Source of the DNA: Flagellimonas_B algarum
GTDB lineage: Bacteria; Bacteroidota; Bacteroidia; Flavobacteriales; Flavobacteriaceae
Direction of reading: 5' to 3'
DNA: 64,000 nucleotides
Assembly (NCBI RefSeq): GCF_040513375.1
Contig: NZ_JBEVTG010000002.1
Coordinates: 310,001-374,000 of the forward strand
Positions 1-8,411 of this stretch are shown piece by piece; position 1 is the first letter of the stretch, and each line of letters begins with the position of its first letter. The notes under the pieces are model-generated. The model ran no database searches and was not told the DNA's origin. It saw only the letters and a program-made list of their open reading frames with translations. The position numbers and the translations under genes were made by a program.

Positions 1-1
1 A

Positions 2-700
2 AATGGGGTAAACGTACCCATGGCTTGGGAATATTACCATACCTATCCGGCTTCGGACATTAACAGTACGGTGGTTGATATGGGGAAGTACCTGCTCCTC
101 CATTTAAACGATGGAAAGTGGAACGGGCGATCGATCTTGGATAAAAGCTATTGCGACCAAATGAAATATCCGGAACTCCGTGTACACGAAAAAATCGAGT
201 CTTTTGCCTACGGATTCTATGAAGAAGACATTCAAGGGTTTCGGACTGTCGCCCACGGGGGCGATATGCTCGGATATGCTTCCTTTTTAGCCATGGTTCC
301 CGAAGAAAACCTAGGGGCCTATATCGTGCACCATCACGAAGGTACCCGATTGCGTTATGAAGCCATGGAAGTGATCATGGCCCATTTTTCAAAAGGCGAA
401 ACCGAGCGATCCGAGCCGCAGCCCATTGCCCAAACAACGGATTTGGCGCGCTTTACCGGCCACTATCAATGGAGTACGTTCTGCCATGGTTGCGCATCGG
501 GTCATCGCCCCCCTGTACATGAATTGGTTGACAACGAAGATGGTACCTTTTCCATTTTCGGTCGCCGCTTCTTTCAAGTTGCCCCCCTTTTATTTCGAAG
601 TACGGATGGTGAACGTACAATGGGATTCGTTACCAATGCTCAAGGGCAGGTCCAATACATGAGCACAGGGGGTGTCAACGTTTTCGAGAAAGTGGATTAA
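2..700 (+). CDS. Serine hydrolase, beta-lactamase family, C-terminal part (5' truncated by window edge)
   Basis: The reading frame is open to the left edge, so this is the C-terminal part of a longer protein; the ATG at 20 is probably internal. The visible part matches the end of the class C beta-lactamase/DD-peptidase fold: an HGG motif (in the stretch VAHGGDMLGY) stands at the usual KTG position and is followed by a beta strand ending in MVPEE. A C-terminal beta-rich domain of about 80 residues follows, with the G-x-Y pattern common in esterase-type members. The catalytic SxxK lies outside the window. It probably hydrolyses an ester or peptide bond in the periplasm; the substrate is unknown. 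Its TAA stop interlocks with the stop of the convergent gene in a shared TTAA. Confidence 0.75.
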   Translation, partial: NGVNVPMAWEYYHTYPASDINSTVVDMGKYLLLHLNDGKWNGRSILDKSYCDQMKYPELRVHEKIESFAYGFYEEDIQGFRTVAHGGDMLGYASFLAMVPEENLGAYIVHHHEGTRLRYEAMEVIMAHFSKGETERSEPQPIAQTTDLARFTGHYQWSTFCHGCASGHRPPVHELVDNEDGTFSIFGRRFFQVAPLLFRSTDGERTMGFVTNAQGQVQYMSTGGVNVFEKVD

Positions 701-1935
701 GGAATAAATGATTCTCCCATAGGTTCGGCCCAATCCGAATGACGGACGAAAATGGCATATTGGACGTAGGGTCGGCCTTTTTCGGTCATTGTGAAATCTT
801 GTGACAAAGGCAATACCTTGATGATCCGCTGCAAACGGGTCGATTGGGCGTAAGGACTGTGAACTCCATTCAATTTGACCAACGAAAGATGTCTGGGTGG
901 CGTGATCCGTTTCAAATCACGGACTCCCACAATATAGGTCGTCAGCATATTGTCCGCACTGATCGGGAATCGCGTATATGGCCCATCGTCTTGGAGCATA
1001 TCGGGTAGCTGGTCACTTGGGAGTACCATCTTGCTCTCGTTCATGATGAAATTGATACTGAGTAACCCCCGCTTTGGCACCATGCCCGATTTCCGGATCT
1101 TGGCCGCCAGGGGTTCGGTTTGGTTGATGCTGTATTGCATGACGTGATAAAGTCCCAAGAATCCATAAACCCGCTCTTTTTGCAAACGAAGGCTGTCGTA
1201 AAACGAAGTAAAGTTATGAAACAGGATCTCCTCCCGATTTCGGCCTTCGTTTAAGTACTGGAGGTTTTTTCTCAAATGCTTTAAGGTAGCCAATTGCTCG
1301 GATGTCGTACTGTCGCGCAAAAGCAACCGATCCAGTCGTCCGATGCGATTATCTGATGTTTGCAACCGGGCATTCCTTTCGGTCATAGGGAAGGCATCAT
1401 CCAAATACCGGTCCAAAAGCAGGGTGTCCCTGATTTTATCGATGCCGACCACGGTGAATTTTTCCGATACCGGTAAAGTGCTTTGGAATTCTTGAAGGGC
1501 CAAAAACTTGTCATAATAACTTTGGTTGTCCCGTCCCTGTATGACCCCCCAGTGCTTCAGCGCTTGATCTAAATAAGAGCGATTACCCGAATCCAAGAAT
1601 CGGTTCACATATTTGGCTTGTACGAAATCCAATTCGCTGAGATAGTGGCGTACGCCATAGTGTTGATGGAGCTGCTTGAAGAAATCGACATCGAAACGAT
1701 TGGGCTCGGCAAACCCATGGATCTCACCCACCAAGATCACCCGGCTCGATTGCAGGTCTTCATGCATCAGGCTATAGTCGAATGCGGTACCCAAAGGAAC
1801 CGTTTCGCTATGATTTTCCAAATAATCCACATACGGATTTCCACTTAGGTATTCCCAAGCATGAAAACCTCCATAAATCAACAGTAGCCAAACGACAATC
1901 CAACAACTGAGTTTGACCGATCGTCTGCGTATCAT
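697..1935 (-). CDS. Membrane-anchored ChaN/erythromycin-esterase-like protein
   Basis: A 412-residue protein with one N-terminal membrane segment (about residues 10-28) and an exported domain. The stretch LVGEIHG at about 68-74 followed by a helix and a second acidic strand (LSELDF) resembles the EreA/ChaN superfamily, in which Glu and His of the GE-x-H motif sit in the active or haem site. The rest is helical and not recognisable. No transporter or haem gene is adjacent, so haem binding is not supported by context. It is transcribed convergently with the preceding hydrolase gene and shares the TTAA double stop with it. The fold call is moderate; function is unknown. Confidence 0.55.
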   Translation of the reverse strand: MIRRRSVKLSCWIVVWLLLIYGGFHAWEYLSGNPYVDYLENHSETVPLGTAFDYSLMHEDLQSSRVILVGEIHGFAEPNRFDVDFFKQLHQHYGVRHYLSELDFVQAKYVNRFLDSGNRSYLDQALKHWGVIQGRDNQSYYDKFLALQEFQSTLPVSEKFTVVGIDKIRDTLLLDRYLDDAFPMTERNARLQTSDNRIGRLDRLLLRDSTTSEQLATLKHLRKNLQYLNEGRNREEILFHNFTSFYDSLRLQKERVYGFLGLYHVMQYSINQTEPLAAKIRKSGMVPKRGLLSINFIMNESKMVLPSDQLPDMLQDDGPYTRFPISADNMLTTYIVGVRDLKRITPPRHLSLVKLNGVHSPYAQSTRLQRIIKVLPLSQDFTMTEKGRPYVQYAIFVRHSDWAEPMGESFIP

Positions 1936-2079
1936 AAGGAAGGGGTATTGCGGTTTCTTAGTGGAAGAACGGTAATCCCCACGGTAGCAATCGACGAAAT
2001 GTATACAGTGGTACTAAAAGAAATGCCGTATTTTTAAGGCAAGGCGAACAGCCGGACCATCAATCAAATTACTTATCAC

Positions 2080-2937
2080 ATGAGATCGCTATTCTTCGTA
2101 TTGGTGCTTTGTATCCACGCAAAGGTATTGGCCCAATCCACCCTTGACTCCCTTCCCATCCAAACTTATACCTACGATACCGCCCATGATTTAAAGATCT
2201 ATGGTGTGAAACCGCCTAATTTCGAAACAAGCGGGAACTATACGGCCGTATTGGTTTTTCACGGCGGAGGATGGTCGATTGGTGAGGCGTCTTGGGGGTT
2301 TTCAACGGTCCAACATTATGCCAAAAAGGGCATGGTCGCCTTCTCGGTACAATACCGATTGGAAAACACTGAAAAAGGGTTCACCCCGTATGAGGCCGTG
2401 TTGGATGCCCAAAAGGCGATGCGATGGGTGCGAGAACATGCGGATGAATTTGCGATCGACCCGGATAAAATAGCGGCTTACGGCTGGTCGGCAGGGGCCC
2501 ATCTGGCCGCATGTGCCGCGGTCTTTGAAAATCTAGGTGCCCCTCGGGCAGAATATTCCAGTGCCCCGAACTTGTTGCTATTAAAGTCCCCGGCGGTATC
2601 GCTGATGGGCTATTCCGATTTTCCGAGGCGTTTGGGTGACAAGATTTCAGTAGTAGACCTTTCCCCAGCTGAACAAATACATGACAAGACACCACCCACC
2701 CTTATTGTTATCGGACGTACCGATACGGTGACCCCTTTGGCCCAATCGGAACGCTACCAAAATAACATGGAGGCGCTTGGAAGGGAATGCGAGCTCATTG
2801 TTTATGACGGGGTGGGGCATCTGTTCACTCCTGCCACGGAACCGGATAACGATTGGCCGAACCCCGATCCTAAAATCCGGCAGGCGGCTCAAGACGCTAT
2901 GGATGCCTTTTTGGTCAAACATGGGTATTTGCGCTAA
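2080..2937 (+). CDS. Secreted alpha/beta-hydrolase esterase (BD-FAE/acetyl-esterase-like)
   Basis: A 285-residue exported esterase with a signal peptide at about 1-19. It has all catalytic features of the alpha/beta-hydrolase esterase clade: the oxyanion motif HGGGW at 61-65, the nucleophile elbow GWSAG with Ser137, Asp215 in RTDT, and His247 in GVGHLF. This arrangement is found in carbohydrate acetyl or feruloyl esterases of Bacteroidota, but the substrate cannot be read from the sequence. No polysaccharide-utilisation genes (SusC/D) flank it. It is transcribed divergently from the ChaN-like gene; the 144-bp gap should hold both promoters. Confidence 0.82.
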   Translation: MRSLFFVLVLCIHAKVLAQSTLDSLPIQTYTYDTAHDLKIYGVKPPNFETSGNYTAVLVFHGGGWSIGEASWGFSTVQHYAKKGMVAFSVQYRLENTEKGFTPYEAVLDAQKAMRWVREHADEFAIDPDKIAAYGWSAGAHLAACAAVFENLGAPRAEYSSAPNLLLLKSPAVSLMGYSDFPRRLGDKISVVDLSPAEQIHDKTPPTLIVIGRTDTVTPLAQSERYQNNMEALGRECELIVYDGVGHLFTPATEPDNDWPNPDPKIRQAAQDAMDAFLVKHGYLR

Positions 2938-2996
2938 TCCCACCTGATGAATATTCGTTTAAGGCAAGCTATCTTGTTTTAAAGCGTTTAAATACC

Positions 2997-3893
2997 ATGA
3001 AGCGCTTCCTACTTTTAGGATTATTCCTGTTCCAAGCCTGTAGTTCCGACTCCGATCCAGCTAGCGATGCGAACATCGAAGAACCGGAGGTGTTGATGGA
3101 ATCCATCGTTAGTGCGTCAGTCGCTTTCGCATATTCCAATGCCGTAGTCCAAGACTTTTTGACAACTCCAGGAAACGCCTACGTCAGTGGGTATTTTTAT
3201 TTTGAAGAAGATCTGGCCTCCGATATTATTTTTGGACTGGACATCGAGTTCTTGGAAGGGGTGGCCGACCCCCTTCGTTTTGAAGGGGCCGATTGGATGG
3301 CCTTGGCAGGTTTCGATAGAACGGGCCGGTTGTGGTTTCCCATCGGATATCCTGAGAATAGGGAAGGGGTACCCACCGATACCGACAATTGGATCGTACA
3401 GGATACCGGTATCGAATTACAACCGAACAGCTGGTACAAAATGACCATTGCATGCGATTTCAATAGCTTGGAATTCGTTTCGGTACGTTTGGAAGGGAAC
3501 GGTCTTGACCAAACCTTTGCCATTGCAGGCAATCCTTTGGAGTACCCGAATTACGCCCCTTTCGATGAAGCGGCACTTACTGGATATACCTTTGCCTTGC
3601 GCGGCCGTGATTTCGCTCCTGATAATGCAGCCGGATTCGATATTTATTTTGATGATATCGAAATGGGGGTGTACCAAGGATCCGGACCTGGGACGGTTAT
3701 TTTTCAAGACGGTTTTGAGAACCAAGCCACCATCGGGGATATCCCAATTGCCGGTATCCCGATTCCCCTGGCCCAAATCCCGGAGCAACGTTGGTACCTT
3801 GAAAATGACAAAGCCAAACTCGCTTTGTCCTCACATTACGCCCGAACCGGGCAGCAATCGTTGCGTTGCCGGGCCGATTTGACCCAGGAGTAG
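2997..3893 (+). CDS. Hypothetical lipoprotein with beta-sandwich-like domains
   Basis: A 298-residue protein with an SPII signal ending in the lipobox LFQAC (Cys at about 15) followed by an SSDSD linker, as in surface lipoproteins of Bacteroidota. The body is rich in Gly, Asp and aromatic residues. A segment beginning VIFQDGFEN and ending near the C-terminus with ARTGQQSLRC resembles the start and end strands of carbohydrate-binding beta-sandwich modules. The protein stops soon after that motif, so it may be a truncated multidomain protein. It lies 59 bp after the esterase gene in the same direction and may be co-expressed. Function unknown. Confidence 0.6.
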   Translation: MKRFLLLGLFLFQACSSDSDPASDANIEEPEVLMESIVSASVAFAYSNAVVQDFLTTPGNAYVSGYFYFEEDLASDIIFGLDIEFLEGVADPLRFEGADWMALAGFDRTGRLWFPIGYPENREGVPTDTDNWIVQDTGIELQPNSWYKMTIACDFNSLEFVSVRLEGNGLDQTFAIAGNPLEYPNYAPFDEAALTGYTFALRGRDFAPDNAAGFDIYFDDIEMGVYQGSGPGTVIFQDGFENQATIGDIPIAGIPIPLAQIPEQRWYLENDKAKLALSSHYARTGQQSLRCRADLTQE

Positions 3894-3971
3894 TGCTTTC
3901 AAGATGTTATTGAACGAAAACCATCCACCTGATGGTCAGGGTCGTAATATTTATACTACATTTACCACCGC

Positions 3972-4478
3972 ATGAGTGCCCAGCAACACCCCAACCGCAA
4001 AAAAAAATACGTCTCGCCTTTGCAGAGCTTGGATTTTTACCTACCTCATTTCCAGGCGCTGTGTAAAAGGCTCAAATTACAGCATGAGTTAGCCGAACTG
4101 ACGGACGTATTGCAGCGCAACGTTGCCCCTGAAATCGTACGAATTTTGGAAGACACCGATTATGAGGCCTTGGTGGTTACCGATACCCAGAAGAACATCG
4201 TATGGGTCAATCATGGTTTTCGGGAGATGACGGGCTATGCCAAAACATTCGCTTTGGGCAAGCGGCCGGTCTTCTTGCAAGGGGTGAATACCTCGAAAAC
4301 CACCAAAAAAGAGATAAGGGATCTGTTGCAGCAAGAAATCCGTTTTTCGAAAACCCTGGTGAATTACCGTAAAAACGGGGAAGAATATCTTTGCCATATC
4401 GATGTGGTGCCTTTGCGCAATGCCCAAAACCAAGTCACCCATTTCTTGGCCATGGAGAGCGAACAGCACGCTGCTTAA
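3972..4478 (+). CDS. Stand-alone PAS/LOV-like domain protein lacking the photoactive cysteine
   Basis: A 168-residue soluble protein consisting of an N-terminal helix and one PAS domain (about 60-165). The core VWVNHGFREMTGY and the strand FLQG followed by KTLVNYRKNGEEY match the short LOV/PAS family. In blue-light LOV domains the helix reads G-R-N-C-R-F-L-Q-G with a flavin-reactive Cys; here it reads G-K-R-P-V-F-L-Q-G, so the Cys is absent. It could still bind flavin or another ligand without forming the adduct, or act as a dimerisation module. There is no output domain, so it would need a partner. Single-PAS proteins of this type occur in many flavobacteria. Confidence 0.72.
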   Translation: MSAQQHPNRKKKYVSPLQSLDFYLPHFQALCKRLKLQHELAELTDVLQRNVAPEIVRILEDTDYEALVVTDTQKNIVWVNHGFREMTGYAKTFALGKRPVFLQGVNTSKTTKKEIRDLLQQEIRFSKTLVNYRKNGEEYLCHIDVVPLRNAQNQVTHFLAMESEQHAA

Positions 4479-4790
4479 CGGTCTCCTTTAAAAAAGGACA
4501 GCTTCCATTATCGGGATTCATCCATTTATTTCTAACCAATCTTTTCTCCAAAGTTCCACCCAACACCTAAGATTTTATCCCTAAGACTAGGGTTGAACCT
4601 CAAAAAGTCTAAGGTTTTTACATAATGTTGTTCAAGAACCATTGTTTATCTTGTAGTCCCCCCCTAAACATCAACTAAGTCTTCGCATAAATCCGATAGT
4701 TCGTAGAAGTACGGCTCGGAAGTGGGTTTTCAAACACCCTCTAATCAAGATGCGAAAACGCTTCCCCGGCAACCTTTAAAAAGAATTGAT
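4479..4790. other. Intergenic region, 312 bp, no gene seen
   Basis: No coding potential is visible. The AT-rich stretch after about 4500 followed by ATCAACTAAG/CTTCGCATAAA near 4670-4690 probably carries the promoter of the metallohydrolase gene. No convincing -7/-33 pair, hairpin or repeat could be assigned. Confidence 0.4.
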
Positions 4791-6518
4791 ATGACTAAAA
4801 TCGCCGATCTGCACTGCCATCCTTCCCTAAAACCGACCTTTAACGAGGATATCGATAATCTTTGGGTCGAAAAGAAGAACATTACCACTCGGGCCCTGTT
4901 TAGAGGTGGAGGATTGTCTGACAAACTCCGGAAACTCGCCATTGATATGTTCTTAAAGAACATGGCCCGTTACACCCAATCGAACCTCGAGGCCTGTATG
5001 GAGGGCAACAACAAATTGGTCTTCTTTGCCATTTATCCGCCGGAACGCCCCTTTATGAAGCCCGACAGGCCTTTCAACAACGGGACCACCGGTATTCAAA
5101 AAAAACTGCTCAAGGGCATTTTTGCCAATCTGGGAATCGATTCCAAGATCATTCGCGCCTTGACCGGATTTTCCAAAAAAGAGGTTGACGGCTTTCTACA
5201 AGACATTTACCATGCCCCTGAAATCGATTATTTCAAAGGGTTGATGCGCGAATACACCAAGATCCGTACTGAGCATGACAAACCCTATACCTTGGCCGGG
5301 TATTCCAGGCCGGTCAAGCTCAAGTTGATCAACGATTTTTCGGAAGTGGATGCGCTGAGCAACTGGGAAATCGCAGGCATCATCACCCTTGAAGGGGCCC
5401 ATGTCTTGGCCAATTACAATAAAGACGACCTGTTCAATGCTCGAAACATCGATGCCCTCGATGCCGGCCCAAGACGTGATTTGGAGGAATCCTTCAAAGA
5501 AAACATCAAAAAGGTAAAACAACTGGAGTTTCCCCCGTTCTTCATCACCTTCTCACACCATTTCAATAATCTAGTCTCCGGGCATGCCAAAAGTTTTAAA
5601 GACGCCAAGAACTTCCTGATTCCGGGGTTTAGCAATGTTTTCGACCAACGGAACGGCCTAGACGATGGCTTTACCGATTTCGGAAAGACCTTGATCACCG
5701 ACTTCCTGCTGTCCAAAGACTATTTCGACCGTCGGATCTTGATCGACACCAAACATATGTCGCTCAAATGTCGCGATGAATTCACCGCACTCGTAAAGGC
5801 CCACCCCGACAACATCCCCATTATCTGCAGCCATACCGCGGTGAACGGGATTTCGACACGGGCCGAATCGGCAAATCGTGCGGATACCAATAAACTCGAT
5901 CAGCGCTCTTATGTCAGTCGATGGGATATCAACCTGACCAATGAAGACATCACCGACATCTTCGATACCGATGGGATCATAGGCATATGTATGCACGATG
6001 GCCGGATGCCGGGCGGCAAGTTCAACAAGCTCGTTAAAGTGGAAAACCGGGCCATGGGCAGTACGATCCGGGTGCAGCGCTTACACACCCAGATGTTTCT
6101 TACCAACATTTTCCATGTCGTTCGGGTCACTCTCGATCATATTAAAAAAATGAACGCCCAAACCGGAGCGGGCATCGATCACAAAGAAGCATGGAAAACC
6201 GCGGGATTGGGTACGGATTTCGACGGCATCATCGATCCTTTCGATCATTTCAACACCTCGGCCTCTCTAACCGAATTCAAGGGCCGTTGTCGTGATGCTA
6301 TCGACTACAACTTCGCGGATAATATGGAACGGAAAAAAGCACGGGTACTTTTCATAGGGGAGGATTTTTCGAGACCGTATACCAAAACACAGTTCAACGA
6401 GCTGCTGATGGGTTTCAGCCCGGAAGAATTGGTCGACATGATCTTTTACGACAACATTGCCAACTTCTGTAAAAAGTACTTTACCGGCGCCTATTTGAAC
6501 AAGACGACGAACCCCTAA
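4791..6518 (+). CDS. Metal-dependent hydrolase, peptidase M19 (membrane dipeptidase)-like
   Basis: The start at 4791 is chosen because the metal-binding N-terminus ADLHCH begins right after it; an upstream GTG at 4722 would add 23 implausible residues. The 575-residue protein has the amidohydrolase/renal-dipeptidase pattern: DLHCH at 6-10, a late strand ILIDTKHMS, IICSHTAVNG (metal His) and LGTDFDG near the C-terminus, equivalent to GSDFDG in M19 enzymes. It is longer than typical M19 dipeptidases (about 350-400), with an inserted helical region at about 60-200. There is no signal peptide, so it is predicted cytoplasmic. The likely reaction is hydrolysis of a small amide or peptide; the substrate is unknown. 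Confidence 0.72.
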   Translation: MTKIADLHCHPSLKPTFNEDIDNLWVEKKNITTRALFRGGGLSDKLRKLAIDMFLKNMARYTQSNLEACMEGNNKLVFFAIYPPERPFMKPDRPFNNGTTGIQKKLLKGIFANLGIDSKIIRALTGFSKKEVDGFLQDIYHAPEIDYFKGLMREYTKIRTEHDKPYTLAGYSRPVKLKLINDFSEVDALSNWEIAGIITLEGAHVLANYNKDDLFNARNIDALDAGPRRDLEESFKENIKKVKQLEFPPFFITFSHHFNNLVSGHAKSFKDAKNFLIPGFSNVFDQRNGLDDGFTDFGKTLITDFLLSKDYFDRRILIDTKHMSLKCRDEFTALVKAHPDNIPIICSHTAVNGISTRAESANRADTNKLDQRSYVSRWDINLTNEDITDIFDTDGIIGICMHDGRMPGGKFNKLVKVENRAMGSTIRVQRLHTQMFLTNIFHVVRVTLDHIKKMNAQTGAGIDHKEAWKTAGLGTDFDGIIDPFDHFNTSASLTEFKGRCRDAIDYNFADNMERKKARVLFIGEDFSRPYTKTQFNELLMGFSPEELVDMIFYDNIANFCKKYFTGAYLNKTTNP

Positions 6519-6542
6519 CAACTTGCTTGTAGGCCATCTTGA

Positions 6543-7229
6543 CTACCCGGACTTTCCCAATTTTTGCTGTACCAACAGCTTATAACTGGCGCTGATCGGC
6601 ACCTGCTTTCCTTGGATCTGGACAGAAGTCCGTGTGGCTTTTTCTACACGGTCCAAATTTGCGATATACGACTTGTGGGTGCGCTCGAAATGATCTGACA
6701 ATTGGGAAGCGATATGGGTCAAGGTCCCATTGACCAGGTACATGCGGTCGTCAGTGAAGATCTTGACATAATTCCCGAAGCTCTGGATGTACTGTATGGA
6801 AGCAAAGGGAAGGGAAACGGGAATGCCGTCGTGCTTGATCTGCAATTCTCCTTGATTCGATGCGGTAGTATCGGGAAGAGCGGAGGCGTTGACCTTGTTT
6901 ATGGCCTTTAGGAAACGCTCGAGCTTGATGGGCTTCAACAGATAGTCGACCACGCCATAATCATAGCTCTTCAAGGCGTATTCCGAATAGGCCGTAGTCA
7001 AAATGACTTTTGGCGGATTTACCAAAGTGTTCAAGATTTCCAAGCCGTTCAATTCCGGCATTTCGATATCCAAAAATATGAGGTCCACCTTTTCCTGCTG
7101 GGCGAAATTGATAAATTCCAGCGGATTGCCCGTACTCAAAACCAAGGCAAACGTATTTATCTTGGCGCAATATTCCTCCAACACCTTTCTGGCCAAGACT
7201 TCATCATCGATAATCGCGATCCGCATCAT
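6543..7229 (-). CDS. LytTR-family response regulator (pair 1)
   Basis: A 228-residue regulator with an N-terminal receiver (acidic pair at 8-9, phospho-acceptor Asp54 in FLDIEMP, conserved TTAYSEYA and KPI) and a C-terminal LytTR DNA-binding domain (about 125-228, ending in ISASYKLLVQQKL). Its start codon overlaps the stop of the upstream kinase gene (7226-7229), so the pair is translationally coupled. LytTR proteins bind direct repeats about 21 bp apart; a candidate lies at 8342-8375 between the kinase and the divergent serine hydrolase. Confidence 0.9.
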   Translation of the reverse strand: MMRIAIIDDEVLARKVLEEYCAKINTFALVLSTGNPLEFINFAQQEKVDLIFLDIEMPELNGLEILNTLVNPPKVILTTAYSEYALKSYDYGVVDYLLKPIKLERFLKAINKVNASALPDTTASNQGELQIKHDGIPVSLPFASIQYIQSFGNYVKIFTDDRMYLVNGTLTHIASQLSDHFERTHKSYIANLDRVEKATRTSVQIQGKQVPISASYKLLVQQKLGKSG

Positions 7230-8299
7230 GATAGGGCGTTTTTTAGGGTGAGGGCTAGGGCCACATGATAGCTGTGGTCCAAATCTTCGATCTTCAGCTC
7301 ATGGGCATGGGGGTACAACAGGGCCAAACGGCGTTTTACGTTGTCAAGCCCCATGCCTTCTCGATTTGATGGCGGCATTTGGGCGGGTTTGGAGTTGATC
7401 ACATTGAAAAAAAGGGCATCGTCCTTCAGTTGGGCCGATACATCAATGGTGCTCGGGGTGTTGGTCAATTGGGCACCGTGTTTCACGGCATTTTCAACAA
7501 AAGGGATCAGCAACATCGGCGCGATCTGTTCATCAGTAAGCTCGCCTTCGATCGAAAACTCGATGGTACAGCGTTCGCCCAAGCGCTTTTCTTCCAACAA
7601 AAGGTAGTTCTCAATGAATTCCAATTCCTCCTTCACTGAAACGACATCTTTTTTCGCGCTTTCCAATTGGTAGCGCATCAATTCGGAAAGCTGCATCACC
7701 ACCGCGGGGGTTTCCGGGGATTGCTGTCGCGAAAGGGAGTAGATGCTGTTCAAGGAATTGAATAAGAAGTGGGGGTTCACTTGTTCCTTTAAGTAATTCA
7801 AGGCCAACTCTTTCTGCAATTTATCCTTTTCGGCATTCTCGCGTTGGATGATGGCGTTCCGCCTTAATAAAAAAGCCGCCATACCGGTTCCGGTGGTATA
7901 GATCAAAAAGAAAAAGAATTTCGAAACGACCGGCCAACCTCCCTTGGCATATCCCCTGAAATAAGACGCCAAAAAGATACAGCCCATAAGTAATATGCCA
8001 TAAAGCAGGTACCGACGACGGTCTAAAAACCAAGGGATCAATGCAAAATGGTTGATCCAAATGATCAGCATGATGTTGACGGCATAGCTGATACCGTGCA
8101 TGTAAAATTCATAGTCGGTATCGAACTTATCCTTGATGATCCAAATGCTCAGGATTTCCAAGACGGTCACCAAAACAAAGGCCCCGACATTCAAAAGGAT
8201 GGTATTTTTCAACGAGCGCTGAAACATAAACAAATAGGCTATTGCCGGTAAAATTACGACCAATTGGGGCCACATCCCATAAATTCTTACGAATGGCAT
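7226..8299 (-). CDS. LytS-type sensor histidine kinase (pair 1)
   Basis: The start at 8299 (ATG, first residues MPFVRIYGMW) is preferred over the ATG at 8389. The longer form adds 30 polar residues and leaves only 22 bp to the divergent gene at 8412, too little for two promoters. The 357-residue protein has about four to five membrane helices (residues 10-148), a short coiled coil, and the His_kinase domain with phospho-acceptor His177 in EQVNPHFLFNSLNS. The ATPase part has FVENAVKHG (N box) and GMGLDNVKRRL (G box). No periplasmic sensor domain of any size is present, so the signal is likely sensed in the membrane. It overlaps its regulator gene by 4 bp. Confidence 0.88.
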   Translation of the reverse strand: MPFVRIYGMWPQLVVILPAIAYLFMFQRSLKNTILLNVGAFVLVTVLEILSIWIIKDKFDTDYEFYMHGISYAVNIMLIIWINHFALIPWFLDRRRYLLYGILLMGCIFLASYFRGYAKGGWPVVSKFFFFLIYTTGTGMAAFLLRRNAIIQRENAEKDKLQKELALNYLKEQVNPHFLFNSLNSIYSLSRQQSPETPAVVMQLSELMRYQLESAKKDVVSVKEELEFIENYLLLEEKRLGERCTIEFSIEGELTDEQIAPMLLIPFVENAVKHGAQLTNTPSTIDVSAQLKDDALFFNVINSKPAQMPPSNREGMGLDNVKRRLALLYPHAHELKIEDLDHSYHVALALTLKNALS

Positions 8300-8306
8300 T
8301 GGCTCC

Positions 8307-8384
8307 TGACGAAACGCGTTCGTCACTAAAAGGGCTCGCTGGTCCGTTTTACGGTTTTCTTTGACCGTATCTAGGCTACTTTTA
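8307..8384. promoter_or_regulatory. Divergent regulatory region: inverted repeat, 21-bp direct repeat and -7 box
   Basis: An inverted repeat TGACGAA (8307-8313)/TTCGTCA (8319-8325) lies on the kinase side. Further right, GTCCGT at 8342 and GACCGT at 8363 form an imperfect direct repeat with a 21-bp period, the spacing typical of LytTR sites. TACTTTTA at 8377-8384 is a candidate -7 box for the hydrolase gene starting at 8412. Site assignments are by eye only. Confidence 0.4.
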
Positions 8385-8411
8385 CCCATATCAATTCAAA
8401 AACGAACCATC

